A stretch of 64,000 nucleotides of DNA from Pelagibacterales bacterium SAG-MED20 (GCA_014653975.1 JACWDR010000003.1:1-64000), one strand, 5' to 3'; positions 44,170 through 55,086 are shown, counted from the stretch's first letter. Notes: generated by a model not told the origin, from the sequence alone. Translations and numbers: made by a program.

Positions 44170-45911
44170 TACACTTTTCTAATTTGTTTTTCATAAAAGT
44201 TTTTATACACAGGTGACTTAACTAATAATTCCTCGTGAGTTCCTTCTCCAACAACTTTACCAGAGTCTATCACAAAAATTTTATCTGAATTTAGGATAGT
44301 TGATAATCTATGGGCAATAACAACAGTTGTTCTGTTTTGTGTTAAAAGATTTATAGCTTCTTGAATTTTATTTTCTGTTTCAGCATCTAAAGATGAAGTA
44401 GCCTCATCTAATAGAATTATCTGACTTTTTTTTAACATAGCTCTTGCTATTGATATTCTTTGTTTTTCTCCTCCAGATAACCTGGTTCCATTTTCCCCAA
44501 TAATTGTCTCATACTTGTAAGGTAGCTTTTCTATAAATTCACTTGCAAAAGAGTGTTTTGCTGCTTCTTCAATTTCTTTTTGGCTTGCATCCGGATTCGC
44601 ATAAGCAATATTATTCTTAATAGTATCATCAAATAGCGTCGTATCTTGGCTGACTAGTGAAATATTTTTTCTTAATGAGTTAATAGTGTTTTTATATATT
44701 GATTGATTATCAATTTTAATATCACCTGAAATTGAGTCATAAAATCTTGGAATTAGGTTTAAGATTGTCGATTTTCCAGCACCACTGTGTCCAACAATTG
44801 AAGTCATTTTTCCACCTAACATTTTCAAATCAACGCTATCTAAGACATTATTTACTTCTTCATTATATTTGAAAGACACATTTTTGAATTCAATATTACC
44901 ATTTTCCAAATTTAATTCACCGTCATCAATATTTTCAATTAATTCTGATTTTTCATCTATTATTGGCAGCAGGCGATTTGCAGCTGTTAAGCCTTGGCTA
45001 ATAGTGATATTTAAAGTCGCTAATGCTCTTACAGGTTGATATGCTAACATCATAGCTGCTAAAAATGAAAAAAAGTTATTGATATCTATTTCATTTTTTA
45101 AGACAAGTTTCCCAGAATAAAAAATTAATATCGCTATCATTATTCCAGTAAGAGTTTCCATTATTGGCGATGACCTAACAAAAATTGTGGCAATTTTTTT
45201 TGATTTCTCTTTTGCGTCATTTATAAATTTCTCTGCTCTTATATTTTCAAATTTTTCTTGTTGAAAAATTTTAATTAACTTATGATTTTTAAATAATTCT
45301 ATCAAAAAAGTATTAAGAATTCCTGCTTTAAGCATTTGTTCATTTGCAACTTTTCCGATCCTTTTGCCCAAGGTTCTAGCTGCAAATGTAGCTAGTGGTA
45401 TCATTATAATCGCAATTAGTGAAAGTTTCCAATTTTGAAAAAACATTACAAAAAGTAAACCAGCTAAAGTTAAAGTATCTTTAAATAAATTTAAAATTGC
45501 AATACTGAGTAAGCTAGTTATATGAGTAACATCATTAGTTAAATTTGAAATAAATTTACCAGTATGTTGTCGATCTATCAGTTTTGTATCTGCAGAAATT
45601 AGATTTGCTAGCATATCGCATTGCAGATCTTTTTTCACTTCTTCAGCAACACCTATCATTAAAACTTTTGCTATATATAATGATAAACCTTTAATTGAAA
45701 ATGCAATAATAATACAAATTGGAATAACTATTATTAAAGTTTGATCTTTTTCAAGAAATATTTTTTTAATAGCAGGGTCTAAGAGATATGCAATTGAAGA
45801 GGTACTTCCAGCAACTAACAACGCAAAAAATACTGATAATAATATTTTGTTGATATGTTTTTTTGTATAATCAAAAAAAAGTCTTTTTAAAATGTCCGTT
45901 TTTTTCATCAT
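44169..45911 (-). CDS. msbA: lipid A export ABC transporter MsbA-type (permease/ATPase fusion)
   Basis: The half-transporter flips lipid A core across the inner membrane. Six hydrophobic helices fill residues 20-310, followed by the nucleotide-binding domain with GHSGAGKST (Walker A), LSGGEKQRISIARAML and ILLDEATSSLD. I use the ATG at 45911: a TTG at 45929 in frame is an inferior start and lies within the end of ubiA. The length is then 580 residues. Neighbours in lipid A synthesis support the substrate. Confidence 0.93.
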   Translation of the reverse strand: MMKKTDILKRLFFDYTKKHINKILLSVFFALLVAGSTSSIAYLLDPAIKKIFLEKDQTLIIVIPICIIIAFSIKGLSLYIAKVLMIGVAEEVKKDLQCDMLANLISADTKLIDRQHTGKFISNLTNDVTHITSLLSIAILNLFKDTLTLAGLLFVMFFQNWKLSLIAIIMIPLATFAARTLGKRIGKVANEQMLKAGILNTFLIELFKNHKLIKIFQQEKFENIRAEKFINDAKEKSKKIATIFVRSSPIMETLTGIMIAILIFYSGKLVLKNEIDINNFFSFLAAMMLAYQPVRALATLNITISQGLTAANRLLPIIDEKSELIENIDDGELNLENGNIEFKNVSFKYNEEVNNVLDSVDLKMLGGKMTSIVGHSGAGKSTILNLIPRFYDSISGDIKIDNQSIYKNTINSLRKNISLVSQDTTLFDDTIKNNIAYANPDASQKEIEEAAKHSFASEFIEKLPYKYETIIGENGTRLSGGEKQRISIARAMLKKSQIILLDEATSSLDAETENKIQEAINLLTQNRTTVVIAHRLSTILNSDKIFVIDSGKVVGEGTHEELLVKSPVYKNFYEKQIRKV

Positions 45912-45915
45912 TGAT

Positions 45916-46779
45916 CTAAACTTTCCCAATAAGAATATTTAGCAAAACAATCAAACCAACCAAATTGTTACTTTTAAAAATTTTTAAGCTACTTTTAGGA
46001 TCTTTAAAATTAAAATTATTAATTTGATTAAAGAATAGTTGCAAAATTAATATAGAGATAAAAAAGTAAAATATCATATTAAATTTCATAAAAAAACCTA
46101 CTGCAGTTAAAGACATTGTAAAGATTAAGTAACACATTATTAAAAATAATTTTGGATTTTTTTTAAATTTTATTGATGTTGATTTTATTCCTATTATTTC
46201 ATCATCTTTTATGTCTTGATATCCATATATTGTGTCGAAACCGAGTGTCCAAAATATGGCTCCCAGGTAAAATATTATTGGTACTATGTCTATTTGTCCT
46301 TTAATGCAAACCCAACCAAGAATTAAACCATAGTTAAAAGTAATTCCTAAAAAAAGCTGTGGCCAATATGTATATCTTTTCATTAATGGGTAAGTAAATG
46401 CCAAAGGCATTGATCCTAATGCAAGAATGATAGTGAAGGTGTTAAATTTTAATAATATCAATAATGCCAAAAAGCATAAAACAATTACGTAGATTAAACC
46501 TACCTTTATAGATATTTTTTCAGATGCTATTGGTCTTTTTTTTGTTCTAGAAACTTTTTTGTCAAACTCTTTGTCAAGGATGTCATTGACTATGCATCCT
46601 GCCGATCTCATTAGAACGGCACCAAAAAAAAATAAAGAAAGATAAAAAAAATAATTACTTAGATTGTCTGAAAAGTCATAGGCAAGCGTTAATCCCCACG
46701 CACAAGGCCAAAATAAAAGCATAAAACCAATTGGTTTTTTTAATCTAATTAATTCAATGAAAAGATTTAATTGTTTCAT
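45916..46779 (-). CDS. ubiA: 4-hydroxybenzoate polyprenyltransferase
   Basis: UbiA prenylates 4-hydroxybenzoate for ubiquinone synthesis in the inner membrane. Both Asp-rich sites are visible: NDILDKEFDKKVSRTKKRPIAS near residue 65 in part, and YGYQDIKDDEIIGIKS near residue 185. Multiple hydrophobic helices and the 287-residue length agree. It leads the lipid A genes, ending five bases before the msbA start. Ubiquinone is needed by the oxidases encoded later in the window. Confidence 0.93.
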   Translation of the reverse strand: MKQLNLFIELIRLKKPIGFMLLFWPCAWGLTLAYDFSDNLSNYFFYLSLFFFGAVLMRSAGCIVNDILDKEFDKKVSRTKKRPIASEKISIKVGLIYVIVLCFLALLILLKFNTFTIILALGSMPLAFTYPLMKRYTYWPQLFLGITFNYGLILGWVCIKGQIDIVPIIFYLGAIFWTLGFDTIYGYQDIKDDEIIGIKSTSIKFKKNPKLFLIMCYLIFTMSLTAVGFFMKFNMIFYFFISILILQLFFNQINNFNFKDPKSSLKIFKSNNLVGLIVLLNILIGKV

Positions 46780-46831
46780 AATATTTTACTTGTAAATAAC
46801 AAAGGCTAGTTTCATAATCAAATTGATTCGT

Positions 46832-47236
46832 ATGAATATAGATTACACAGTAACAGCGCTAATGTTTCCTGCTATCCCCCTATTGATGAATATCTATAGC
46901 AATAGGTTTCATTCGCTAAGTAAGCTAATAAGAGAGCTTCATGATGAACACGTGTATGAAAATCATATTCCTCACGAATGGAAGAAGCAATTTATAAATT
47001 TAAGTGGAAGAATTACACTATTACGTTGGACAATTATGTTTGCTGCATTTGGTTTCTTATTTAATATGTTAACTGTACTAGGTCTATATTTAAATGAAAT
47101 TTTTATAGCAAGATTGATTTTTGGATCTTGCTGTCTTTCAATGATTATTTCAATTTTATTTTTTATAAGAGAAATTCATGTATCTACAAATGCTTTAAAG
47201 CTGCATATGTCTGATATGGATGTTGATTTAGATTAA
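46832..47236 (+). CDS. DUF2721-type membrane protein
   Basis: A 134-residue product with an N-terminal ALMFPAIPLLMNIYSNRF helix, then GRITLLRWTIMFAAFGFLFNML and a final hydrophobic pair. This agrees with the DUF2721 family of small inner-membrane proteins. I use the ATG at 46832 rather than the TTG at 46823. The function is unknown. The terminal TTAA is shared with the convergent quinone oxidoreductase gene. Confidence 0.75.
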   Translation: MNIDYTVTALMFPAIPLLMNIYSNRFHSLSKLIRELHDEHVYENHIPHEWKKQFINLSGRITLLRWTIMFAAFGFLFNMLTVLGLYLNEIFIARLIFGSCCLSMIISILFFIREIHVSTNALKLHMSDMDVDLD

Positions 47237-48204
47237 GGAATTATTACTGAAGGACCTTTTAATAGTCTTCCCTCTAATTCTTCATGAGCTTTTTTTACAT
47301 CATCAAGTGAATATTTTTTAAAAATTTCAACTTTAAATTTTCCAGATAAAATTGCATCAAAAACTTTTTTTGCTGACTCAACTAACTCTTCTCTTGTCAT
47401 CGTATAATGTGCAATTGAAGGACGAGTAAAAAATAAACCTTTTGCATTTATATGTTTTTTAACATCTATTGTATCAACATAACCTGATGCATTACCGAAA
47501 GCTACCATCATACCTCTCACTTTTAATGTTTCAATTGATCCGTCAAATGTTTTTATACCAACACCATCATAGACGACATCAACTCCATTTTTTCCTACAA
47601 TCTTTTCCACTTCTTCAACAAAGTTTTTATCAGTATAATTTATTACATGATGACAGCCATTTTTTTTAGCAATAACTTCTTTTTCTTTAGAACCAACTGT
47701 TCCAATAACTTCAGCTCCTAATGCATTAGCCCACTGGCATAAAATTTGGCCAACACCACCAGCTGCTGCGTGGTATAAAACTTTATCACCTTTTTTAATT
47801 GGGTAAGCTCTGTGCAATAAATATTCAGCAGTAATTCCTTTAAGCATAATACACGATGCAATTTCATCTGAAATTCCCTCTGGAACTAAAACTAATTTTT
47901 CTTGAGGAAACAATTGTTTTTCTGAATAACTTCCAATTGGCATTGAAGAGTGAGCCACTCTGTCTCCAGCTTTGAATAGATTAACTTCAGAACCAACTTC
48001 CTCTATTATTCCACATGCTTCTAAGCCAATCCCACTTGGAAGAGGAATAGGGTACAAACCTGTTCGGTGATAAACATCAATATAATTAAGACCGATTGAT
48101 AAATTTTTTATAAGAACTTCTTTTGGACCTGGTTTGTCAATTTCAACATCTTTAACTTCTAAAGTTTCAGGACCACCAAATTTTTCTATTTCAATTTTTT
48201 TCAT
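47233..48204 (-). CDS. qor: NADPH:quinone oxidoreductase (zinc-independent medium-chain type)
   Basis: The 323-residue reductase has the Rossmann fingerprint AAAGGVGQILCQWANALGAEV near residue 148, and the N-terminal KNLSIGLNYIDVYHRTGLYP typical of QOR. Structural zinc cysteines are absent, as expected. It follows the pirin gene with a one-base overlap, so quinone or oxidative-stress metabolism may unite the two. The exact electron acceptor is unknown. Confidence 0.88.
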   Translation of the reverse strand: MKKIEIEKFGGPETLEVKDVEIDKPGPKEVLIKNLSIGLNYIDVYHRTGLYPIPLPSGIGLEACGIIEEVGSEVNLFKAGDRVAHSSMPIGSYSEKQLFPQEKLVLVPEGISDEIASCIMLKGITAEYLLHRAYPIKKGDKVLYHAAAGGVGQILCQWANALGAEVIGTVGSKEKEVIAKKNGCHHVINYTDKNFVEEVEKIVGKNGVDVVYDGVGIKTFDGSIETLKVRGMMVAFGNASGYVDTIDVKKHINAKGLFFTRPSIAHYTMTREELVESAKKVFDAILSGKFKVEIFKKYSLDDVKKAHEELEGRLLKGPSVIIP

Positions 48205-49043
48205 TATTTTACAAATGTACCATTATGATAATCTTGCACAGCTTGCAAGATTTCAGCTTTAGTATTCATTACAAATGGACCACCTCTTGCAATAGGTTCA
48301 CCAATTGGTTTACCAGATATTAATAAAAACTTAGCTTTAGTTAAGCTAGATACTTTTAATTTTTCACCTCTAGTTAGGATAATTAAAGTAGAGTTTTTAG
48401 CTTGGTCATGGTTTTGATCTCCAACCTTAATTTCTCCATCAATTAAATAAATTAAAGAATTATGTGTTGAAGGAAGATCAAAATTAAACTCTTTACCTTT
48501 TTCGAGCTCTACATCAAAGTAAACTGGTTCTATGTTATGGCCCTTAACAGGTCCTTCAGCATTTTCAAATTTTCCAGCAATAACTTTAACTATTTTATCA
48601 TTATCTTTATGAGTGCTCATTTTGTCTGCATCAATATAAATGTATTCAGGTTTATTCATTTTTAATTTAGCAGGCATATTTACCCACAATTGAAAACCAT
48701 GGAGTTTACCTTCTGTCATTGCAGGCATTTCAGAATGAATTATTCCACCACCAGTTTTCATCCACTGAACATCTCCTGAAGACATTCTACCTTTAGCTCC
48801 AGTACTATCTTCATGTTCGAATTCACCACTTAACATATAAGTTACAGTTTCAATTCCTCTGTGGGGGTGAGGAGGGAATCCACCAATATAATCATCTTTA
48901 TTTTCAGAACCAAATTCATCCAACATTAAAAAAGGATCATGGTAATCAATAAGGTGAGTACCGATACTTCTTTTTAATTTAACTCCAGCACCATCTGATG
49001 CTGCAACTGGCTCTATTACCTTTTCTACTTCGATTTGACTCAT
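48204..49043 (-). CDS. pirin-family bicupin protein
   Basis: The metal-site signature HPHRGIETVTYMLSGEFEH near residue 58 and WMKTGGGIIHSEMP near residue 93 identify a pirin. Some pirins are quercetin 2,3-dioxygenases and others are regulators. The 279-residue protein lies between DoxX and QOR in one operon. Metal type and substrate are unknown. Confidence 0.9.
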   Translation of the reverse strand: MSQIEVEKVIEPVAASDGAGVKLKRSIGTHLIDYHDPFLMLDEFGSENKDDYIGGFPPHPHRGIETVTYMLSGEFEHEDSTGAKGRMSSGDVQWMKTGGGIIHSEMPAMTEGKLHGFQLWVNMPAKLKMNKPEYIYIDADKMSTHKDNDKIVKVIAGKFENAEGPVKGHNIEPVYFDVELEKGKEFNFDLPSTHNSLIYLIDGEIKVGDQNHDQAKNSTLIILTRGEKLKVSSLTKAKFLLISGKPIGEPIARGGPFVMNTKAEILQAVQDYHNGTFVK

Positions 49044-49045
49044 GT

Positions 49046-49456
49046 TTAAGTTCGATTACCTTTAATCAAGAAATAAATTCCACCAATTAAAAGAAATATT
49101 TGTTCACTAGTAAATAATTTTGTTGTGAAGAACCAGTCTTTGTGAGCAAAGATAAGTATAGTGATCATTAAGATAGTTATATTAAGTCCTGATAGTCTTG
49201 TGAGAATATTTCCAAAAGGATTTTTAATAAAACCGCTTATTATTAATACCAATCCTGTCAACAGTTCTGACAAAGCAACTGTTGATGCTAACATAGGTGA
49301 CAGACCAAAATATTCAATTAATCCCTGAGGAGGTAATGGGAATTTTTTTGCACCATGAATGATAAAAGCTACACCAATTCCAAACCTAAAAATTAAAGAG
49401 GCCAGTGCATCTATATTCGAAAAAAAACTGTTTATCTTATTATTTAATTTCTGCAT
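49046..49456 (-). CDS. DoxX-family membrane protein
   Basis: This is a 136-residue protein with four hydrophobic helices, starting after a polar tail. It carries LIFRFGIGVAFIIHGAKKFP and GLVLIISGFIKNPFG stretches typical of DoxX. Such proteins are often encoded with pirins and quinone-linked oxidoreductases, as here. The role is not established. A good Shine-Dalgarno (AAAAGGAT) precedes the start. Confidence 0.88.
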   Translation of the reverse strand: MQKLNNKINSFFSNIDALASLIFRFGIGVAFIIHGAKKFPLPPQGLIEYFGLSPMLASTVALSELLTGLVLIISGFIKNPFGNILTRLSGLNITILMITILIFAHKDWFFTTKLFTSEQIFLLIGGIYFLIKGNRT

Positions 49457-49480
49457 TTTATCCTTTTGTTATTTATTATG

Positions 49481-49672
49481 TTATCCACATCTGTTGCAGC
49501 GAATTGTAGCAAACATTTCATCCCATTCAGACTCTTTTTCTTCAACATAATCAAGAAGACATCTAATAGCTTTAGATTTGTCTGGTAAGTCATATTTATC
49601 TACAATTTGTTCAATTAGCTTTTCTGCATCTGTATTTATTTCAAATGAAACATCTATTTTATCACCAGCCAT
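49481..49672 (-). CDS. 63-residue ribbon-helix-helix-like protein with a CxxC tail
   Basis: I recognise only a fold hint: DVSFEINTDAEKLIEQIV and KYDLPDKSKAIRCLLDYVEE resemble a short ribbon-helix-helix dimer unit. The protein ends in TIRCNRCG, a CxxC pair that could bind metal. A GGGGGG ribosome site lies five bases before the ATG. It lies just upstream of the DoxX-pirin-QOR operon, so it may sense redox state or regulate it. That is inference. Confidence 0.65.
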   Translation of the reverse strand: MAGDKIDVSFEINTDAEKLIEQIVDKYDLPDKSKAIRCLLDYVEEKESEWDEMFATIRCNRCG

Positions 49673-49713
49673 TATTTCCCCCCTTTTATATTAATAATAC
49701 TATTTTTAACCTT

Positions 49714-49745
49714 TTGACATCTACAGTTAAATGTGGTTCTATTAC
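49714..49745 (+). promoter_or_regulatory. probable sigma-70 promoter of the riboswitch/bhmT transcript
   Basis: A perfect TTGACA is followed at 17 bases by TTCTAT, or a little further by TATTAC. Transcription would then start close to the first base of the SAM-II aptamer at 49748, which supports the placement. The -10 is imperfect. Confidence 0.6.
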
Positions 49746-49747
49746 AC

Positions 49748-49796
49748 AGCGCTGATTTAAGTTAAATTGCAGAGCGCTTTACAAAACCTGCTAAAG
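49748..49796 (+). ncRNA. SAM-II riboswitch aptamer
   Basis: The stem AGCGCT (49748-49753) with AGCGCT (49773-49778) encloses GATTTAA and ends in TTGCAG. A trailing CCTGCTAAAG then pairs with the loop, GCAG (49769-49772) with CTGC (49788-49791), to form the H-type pseudoknot that defines SAM-II. GATTTAA and GCTAAA are conserved bases of the class. It should bind S-adenosylmethionine and stop transcription through the terminator that follows. Confidence 0.9.
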
Positions 49797-49835
49797 CGAC
49801 GTTTCAACCACCGCTTTAGCCGGTGGTTTTTTTTT
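49790..49835 (+). terminator. SAM-II-controlled antiterminator/terminator switch
   Basis: The terminator stem is CCACCG (49808-49813) with CGGTGG (49821-49826), followed by nine T. Its loop region CGCTTTAGC (49812-49820) is a perfect nine-base complement of GCTAAAGCG (49790-49798), the 3' part of the SAM-II aptamer. Binding of SAM would occupy GCTAAA, block that antiterminator and let the terminator form. Confidence 0.88.
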
Positions 49836-49854
49836 GAAATTTCTCAAATTTAAA

Positions 49855-49907
49855 CCGGGTATTTGAACCGTATTGTGCACCCAGCATTTGCTTAAGCACT
49901 AAAAAGG
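49855..49907 (+). ncRNA. SAM-V riboswitch aptamer
   Basis: GGGT (49857-49860) pairs with ACCC (49879-49882) around a TTTGAACCGTATTGTG loop. GTGC (49875-49878) pairs with GCAC (49896-49899), followed by TAAAAAGG. This matches the SAM-V class, a SAM-II-like pseudoknot found in marine alphaproteobacteria before methionine-cycle genes. It is the second SAM sensor on the same leader and would act on translation. Confidence 0.88.
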
Positions 49908-49976
49908 AGAGAAGAACTAATTTTTTAACCTCTTAGTTTAAATAAGTTCTTTTCTCCATTAACTTGGAGAAAAAAA
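49906..49976 (+). promoter_or_regulatory. alternative hairpins gating the bhmT ribosome-binding site
   Basis: GGAGAGAAGAAC (49906-49917) can pair with GTTCTTTTCTCC (49946-49957), twelve pairs with one G-U. The same 3' segment TTTTCTCC (49950-49957) can instead pair with GGAGAAAA (49966-49973), which contains the Shine-Dalgarno of bhmT. The two stems exclude each other, and the first begins inside the SAM-V pseudoknot region. SAM binding would favour the second and hide the ribosome site. Confidence 0.75.
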
Positions 49977-51038
49977 ATGACAATAAATAAATTAACAGAA
50001 AGATTAGATCAAGGTCCTGTAATTTGTGCAGAGGGTTTTCTATTTGAAATTGAAAGACGGGGCTACATGGCATCAGGAGAATTTGTGCCAATGGTATCTT
50101 TAGACCATCCTGAAGTTCTGGAAAATTTACATAGAGAATTTCAACACGCTGGATCAGATATTGTTGAAGCTTTCACTTATAATGGCCACAGAGAAAAAAT
50201 GCGCGTTATTGGAAAGGAAGAACTTCTTGAACCTTTAAATCGTTCAGCTTTAAAGATTGCCAAAAAAGTTGCGCTAGATACACCCAAAGGATCTCAACCA
50301 AACTTAATGGCAGGAAATATTTCTAATTCAAATATTTGGAAAGAAGATGACAAACAAGCCCAAAATGTAGTTGAGGACATGTTTTCTGAAATGATTGGTT
50401 GGGCAGTAGATGAAGGTGCTGATATGTTGATTGGTGAAACTTTTTATTATGCTGAAGAGGCTTTTAAAGCACTTGAGGTAATGAAGAAAGCTAATCTTCC
50501 AACAGTATTAACAATTTCACCAATGGGTGAAAATAAAATGAGAGATGGAAAGTCTGTAGTTGATACATGTAAAGAGTTGGAGCAAAGAGGAGCTGACGTT
50601 GTTGGGTTAAATTGTTTTAGAGGACCTGCAACAATGTTGCCGTTTTTAAAAGAGATTAGAAAAGCAGTCAAATGCCATGTTGGTGCTTTACCAATTCCAT
50701 ATAGAACAAATGAGAAATTTCCAACTTTCTTTAATCTGCCTGATAGAGATGATTGTGGTTGTCCTTCACCTCATGGAAGAACATTTCCTACAGCTCTAGA
50801 TCCACACTTTTGTAATAGATATGAAATAGGTCAATTTGCAAAATGGGCAAATATTTTAGGTATACATTATCTTGGTGTTTGTTGTGGTGCTAACCCAATG
50901 TTGATAAGAGAAGTAGCTGAGTCTGTTGGCTTAAAAGTGCCTGCAAGTAAATACAGAGAAAATATGGAAAATCATTTTATGTATGGAAAGAACAAAAGAA
51001 TTCCAAAACATATGACTGATTATGGAGATAAGGCTTAA
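49977..51038 (+). CDS. bhmT: betaine-homocysteine S-methyltransferase
   Basis: The 353-residue enzyme methylates homocysteine to methionine with glycine betaine as donor. It shows the homocysteine methyltransferase barrel with the zinc Cys in VVGLNCFRGP near residue 218 and the Cys pair in GVCCGANP near residue 301. SAM feedback via two riboswitches fits a methionine-making enzyme and explains the long leader. In an organism using betaine and DMSP-type compounds this would supply methionine without MetE or MetH. Betaine as donor is the family call; other methyl donors cannot be excluded. Confidence 0.9.
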   Translation: MTINKLTERLDQGPVICAEGFLFEIERRGYMASGEFVPMVSLDHPEVLENLHREFQHAGSDIVEAFTYNGHREKMRVIGKEELLEPLNRSALKIAKKVALDTPKGSQPNLMAGNISNSNIWKEDDKQAQNVVEDMFSEMIGWAVDEGADMLIGETFYYAEEAFKALEVMKKANLPTVLTISPMGENKMRDGKSVVDTCKELEQRGADVVGLNCFRGPATMLPFLKEIRKAVKCHVGALPIPYRTNEKFPTFFNLPDRDDCGCPSPHGRTFPTALDPHFCNRYEIGQFAKWANILGIHYLGVCCGANPMLIREVAESVGLKVPASKYRENMENHFMYGKNKRIPKHMTDYGDKA

Positions 51039-51039
51039 C

Positions 51040-51711
51040 TTAATTAGAGTTTATATTGGGTAACAGATCTTTTAAATTTTTGATTTCTAGCTTTGGTTTG
51101 TAATCAAGATTATCAAAAATATTATTATTTCTGTTTACCCAAATAGAACTGTAACCATAATTTCCACCACCAGACACATCCCAAGTATTAGCACTTAAAA
51201 ATGCAACTTCTTCATTTTGTATTTTATATTTTTTAATTGGCATTTCATAAACCTTCGAGTCTGGTTTATAAATTCCAACTTCTTCGATTGAAAATATATC
51301 ATCAAATAAATTATCTAAATTATTGCTCTTAACTAATTCATTAAGAAGAGAAGGCGTTCCATTAGAAAGAATACCTAATTTGTAATTTTTTTCTTTTAGT
51401 GTTTTTAGAACTTCTGGCACTTCTTTAAAAGGTGAGAGCACTTTATAAAGGTCTAATAATTCATTTTTCATTGAAGTATCTATCTCAAATGCTTTCATTG
51501 ATTTATCTAAACTGTCTTCTGTGACTTGCCAAAAGTCTTTATGTCTGTTCATTAAACTTCTAAGCCAAGTGTATTCTAGTTGGGTAGTTCGCCAGTAATT
51601 TGCAAAACCTTCCCACTTATCACCTATTTTATCTTTACATTTTTCAGCTGCTGAATTGACATCAAATAAAGTGCCATATGCATCAAAAATTATTGCTTTA
51701 ATATTTTTCAT
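51040..51711 (-). CDS. haloacid dehalogenase, type II-like hydrolase
   Basis: HAD motif I reads AIIFDAYGTLFDVNSA at the start. ILSNGTPSLL supplies motif II, the Lys in GIYKPDSKVY motif III, and FLSANTWDVSGGGNYG the family's motif IV region. The DAYGTLFD and SANxWD pattern is that of 2-haloacid dehalogenases (type II), which hydrolyse L-2-haloacids, although some relatives are phosphatases. It is 223 residues long. The stop lies one base from the end of bhmT. Confidence 0.85.
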   Translation of the reverse strand: MKNIKAIIFDAYGTLFDVNSAAEKCKDKIGDKWEGFANYWRTTQLEYTWLRSLMNRHKDFWQVTEDSLDKSMKAFEIDTSMKNELLDLYKVLSPFKEVPEVLKTLKEKNYKLGILSNGTPSLLNELVKSNNLDNLFDDIFSIEEVGIYKPDSKVYEMPIKKYKIQNEEVAFLSANTWDVSGGGNYGYSSIWVNRNNNIFDNLDYKPKLEIKNLKDLLPNINSN

Positions 51712-51728
51712 AATTTAACTTAATATTA

Positions 51729-52430
51729 ATGAGCAATATTAGATTATTTTTTAAAGAAAGTTTAGCGCTTAATTTAACAGCTAAACTTGATAAGTCACAA
51801 TCTCATTATGTTAATAAAGTTATGAGAGTTAAAGTGGATGAAGTTTTTTCTTTATTTAATAGCAGTGGTGAGTGGGAGGCAAAAATTTTAAATATATCAA
51901 AAAGTATAGTTGAGTTTAATATTACAAAACAATTAAAACAAAAAGAAAATTCCAAAGAGTTGTGGCTAGCTTTTTCACCAATCAAATCTAATTATTTTAA
52001 TTTTATGATTCAAAAAGCGACTGAATTAGGAGTAACTAAGTTTTTACCAATAATATTTGATAGAACAATTGTTAGAAAAATTAACAAAGAAAGGTTAGAA
52101 AAAGTAATTATAGAAGCTACCGAACAGTCTAATCGCATTAATGTTCCATCTATTGAAGAACCTAAGTCTTTAAAAGAATTTTTATCTGATCAGAAAATAG
52201 ATTTAATATTTACAGATCTAAATTCTCAAAATAAAAAAATAGATTTAGATAAATTATCTGCTAATCCAATTTGTATTATAATTGGTCCTGAAGGAGATTT
52301 TTCTGAAGATGAAAGAGCTAAGATTCTTAATTTTAAAGGCGTTCAACCAATTAAAATTAATGAGAATATATTAAGATCTGAAACTGCTGTAATTTCAGCA
52401 TTATCTATCCTTAATTATGTGATCAATTGA
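51729..52430 (+). CDS. rsmE: 16S rRNA (uracil-1498-N3)-methyltransferase
   Basis: RsmE methylates U1498 of 16S rRNA. The SPOUT-fold markers are FMIQKATELGVTKFLPI near residue 90, IIIGPEGDFSEDE near residue 188, and the LRSETAVISALSIL ending. Its 233 residues are typical. It is divergent from the haloacid dehalogenase gene, with 17 bases between starts. Confidence 0.92.
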   Translation: MSNIRLFFKESLALNLTAKLDKSQSHYVNKVMRVKVDEVFSLFNSSGEWEAKILNISKSIVEFNITKQLKQKENSKELWLAFSPIKSNYFNFMIQKATELGVTKFLPIIFDRTIVRKINKERLEKVIIEATEQSNRINVPSIEEPKSLKEFLSDQKIDLIFTDLNSQNKKIDLDKLSANPICIIIGPEGDFSEDERAKILNFKGVQPIKINENILRSETAVISALSILNYVIN

Positions 52431-52491
52431 TATTTTGTCGCGCAAACTAAAGTGTAATTTTTTTTAAGACACTCTATATAAGTCTCACAAA

Positions 52492-54944
<2,453 letters not shown>

Positions 54945-54960
54945 TTTGTAATAAAATATT

Positions 54961-55086
54961 ATGATCATACCAAATGAAAAAACAAAAAAAAAAAATATTT
55001 TTACTGCATTAGGAATAGTAGCTTTTATGATATTTTTGTTCTTTTTTACTCTCTATAATGTGGGAGTATTTGATAGACAGTTGTGA
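54961..55086 (+). CDS. 41-residue membrane protein between coxA and ctaG
   Basis: An ATG at 54961 opens a frame of 41 codons with TGA at 55084. It has a basic polar N-terminus (IIPNEKTKKKN) and one hydrophobic helix (FTALGIVAFMIFLFFFTLYNVGVF in part). The GTG start of ctaG lies inside its last codons. A single-helix protein at this place in alphaproteobacterial cox operons is common and is thought to aid oxidase assembly (CoxF-like). I could not confirm a family. Confidence 0.6.
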   Translation: MIIPNEKTKKKNIFTALGIVAFMIFLFFFTLYNVGVFDRQL

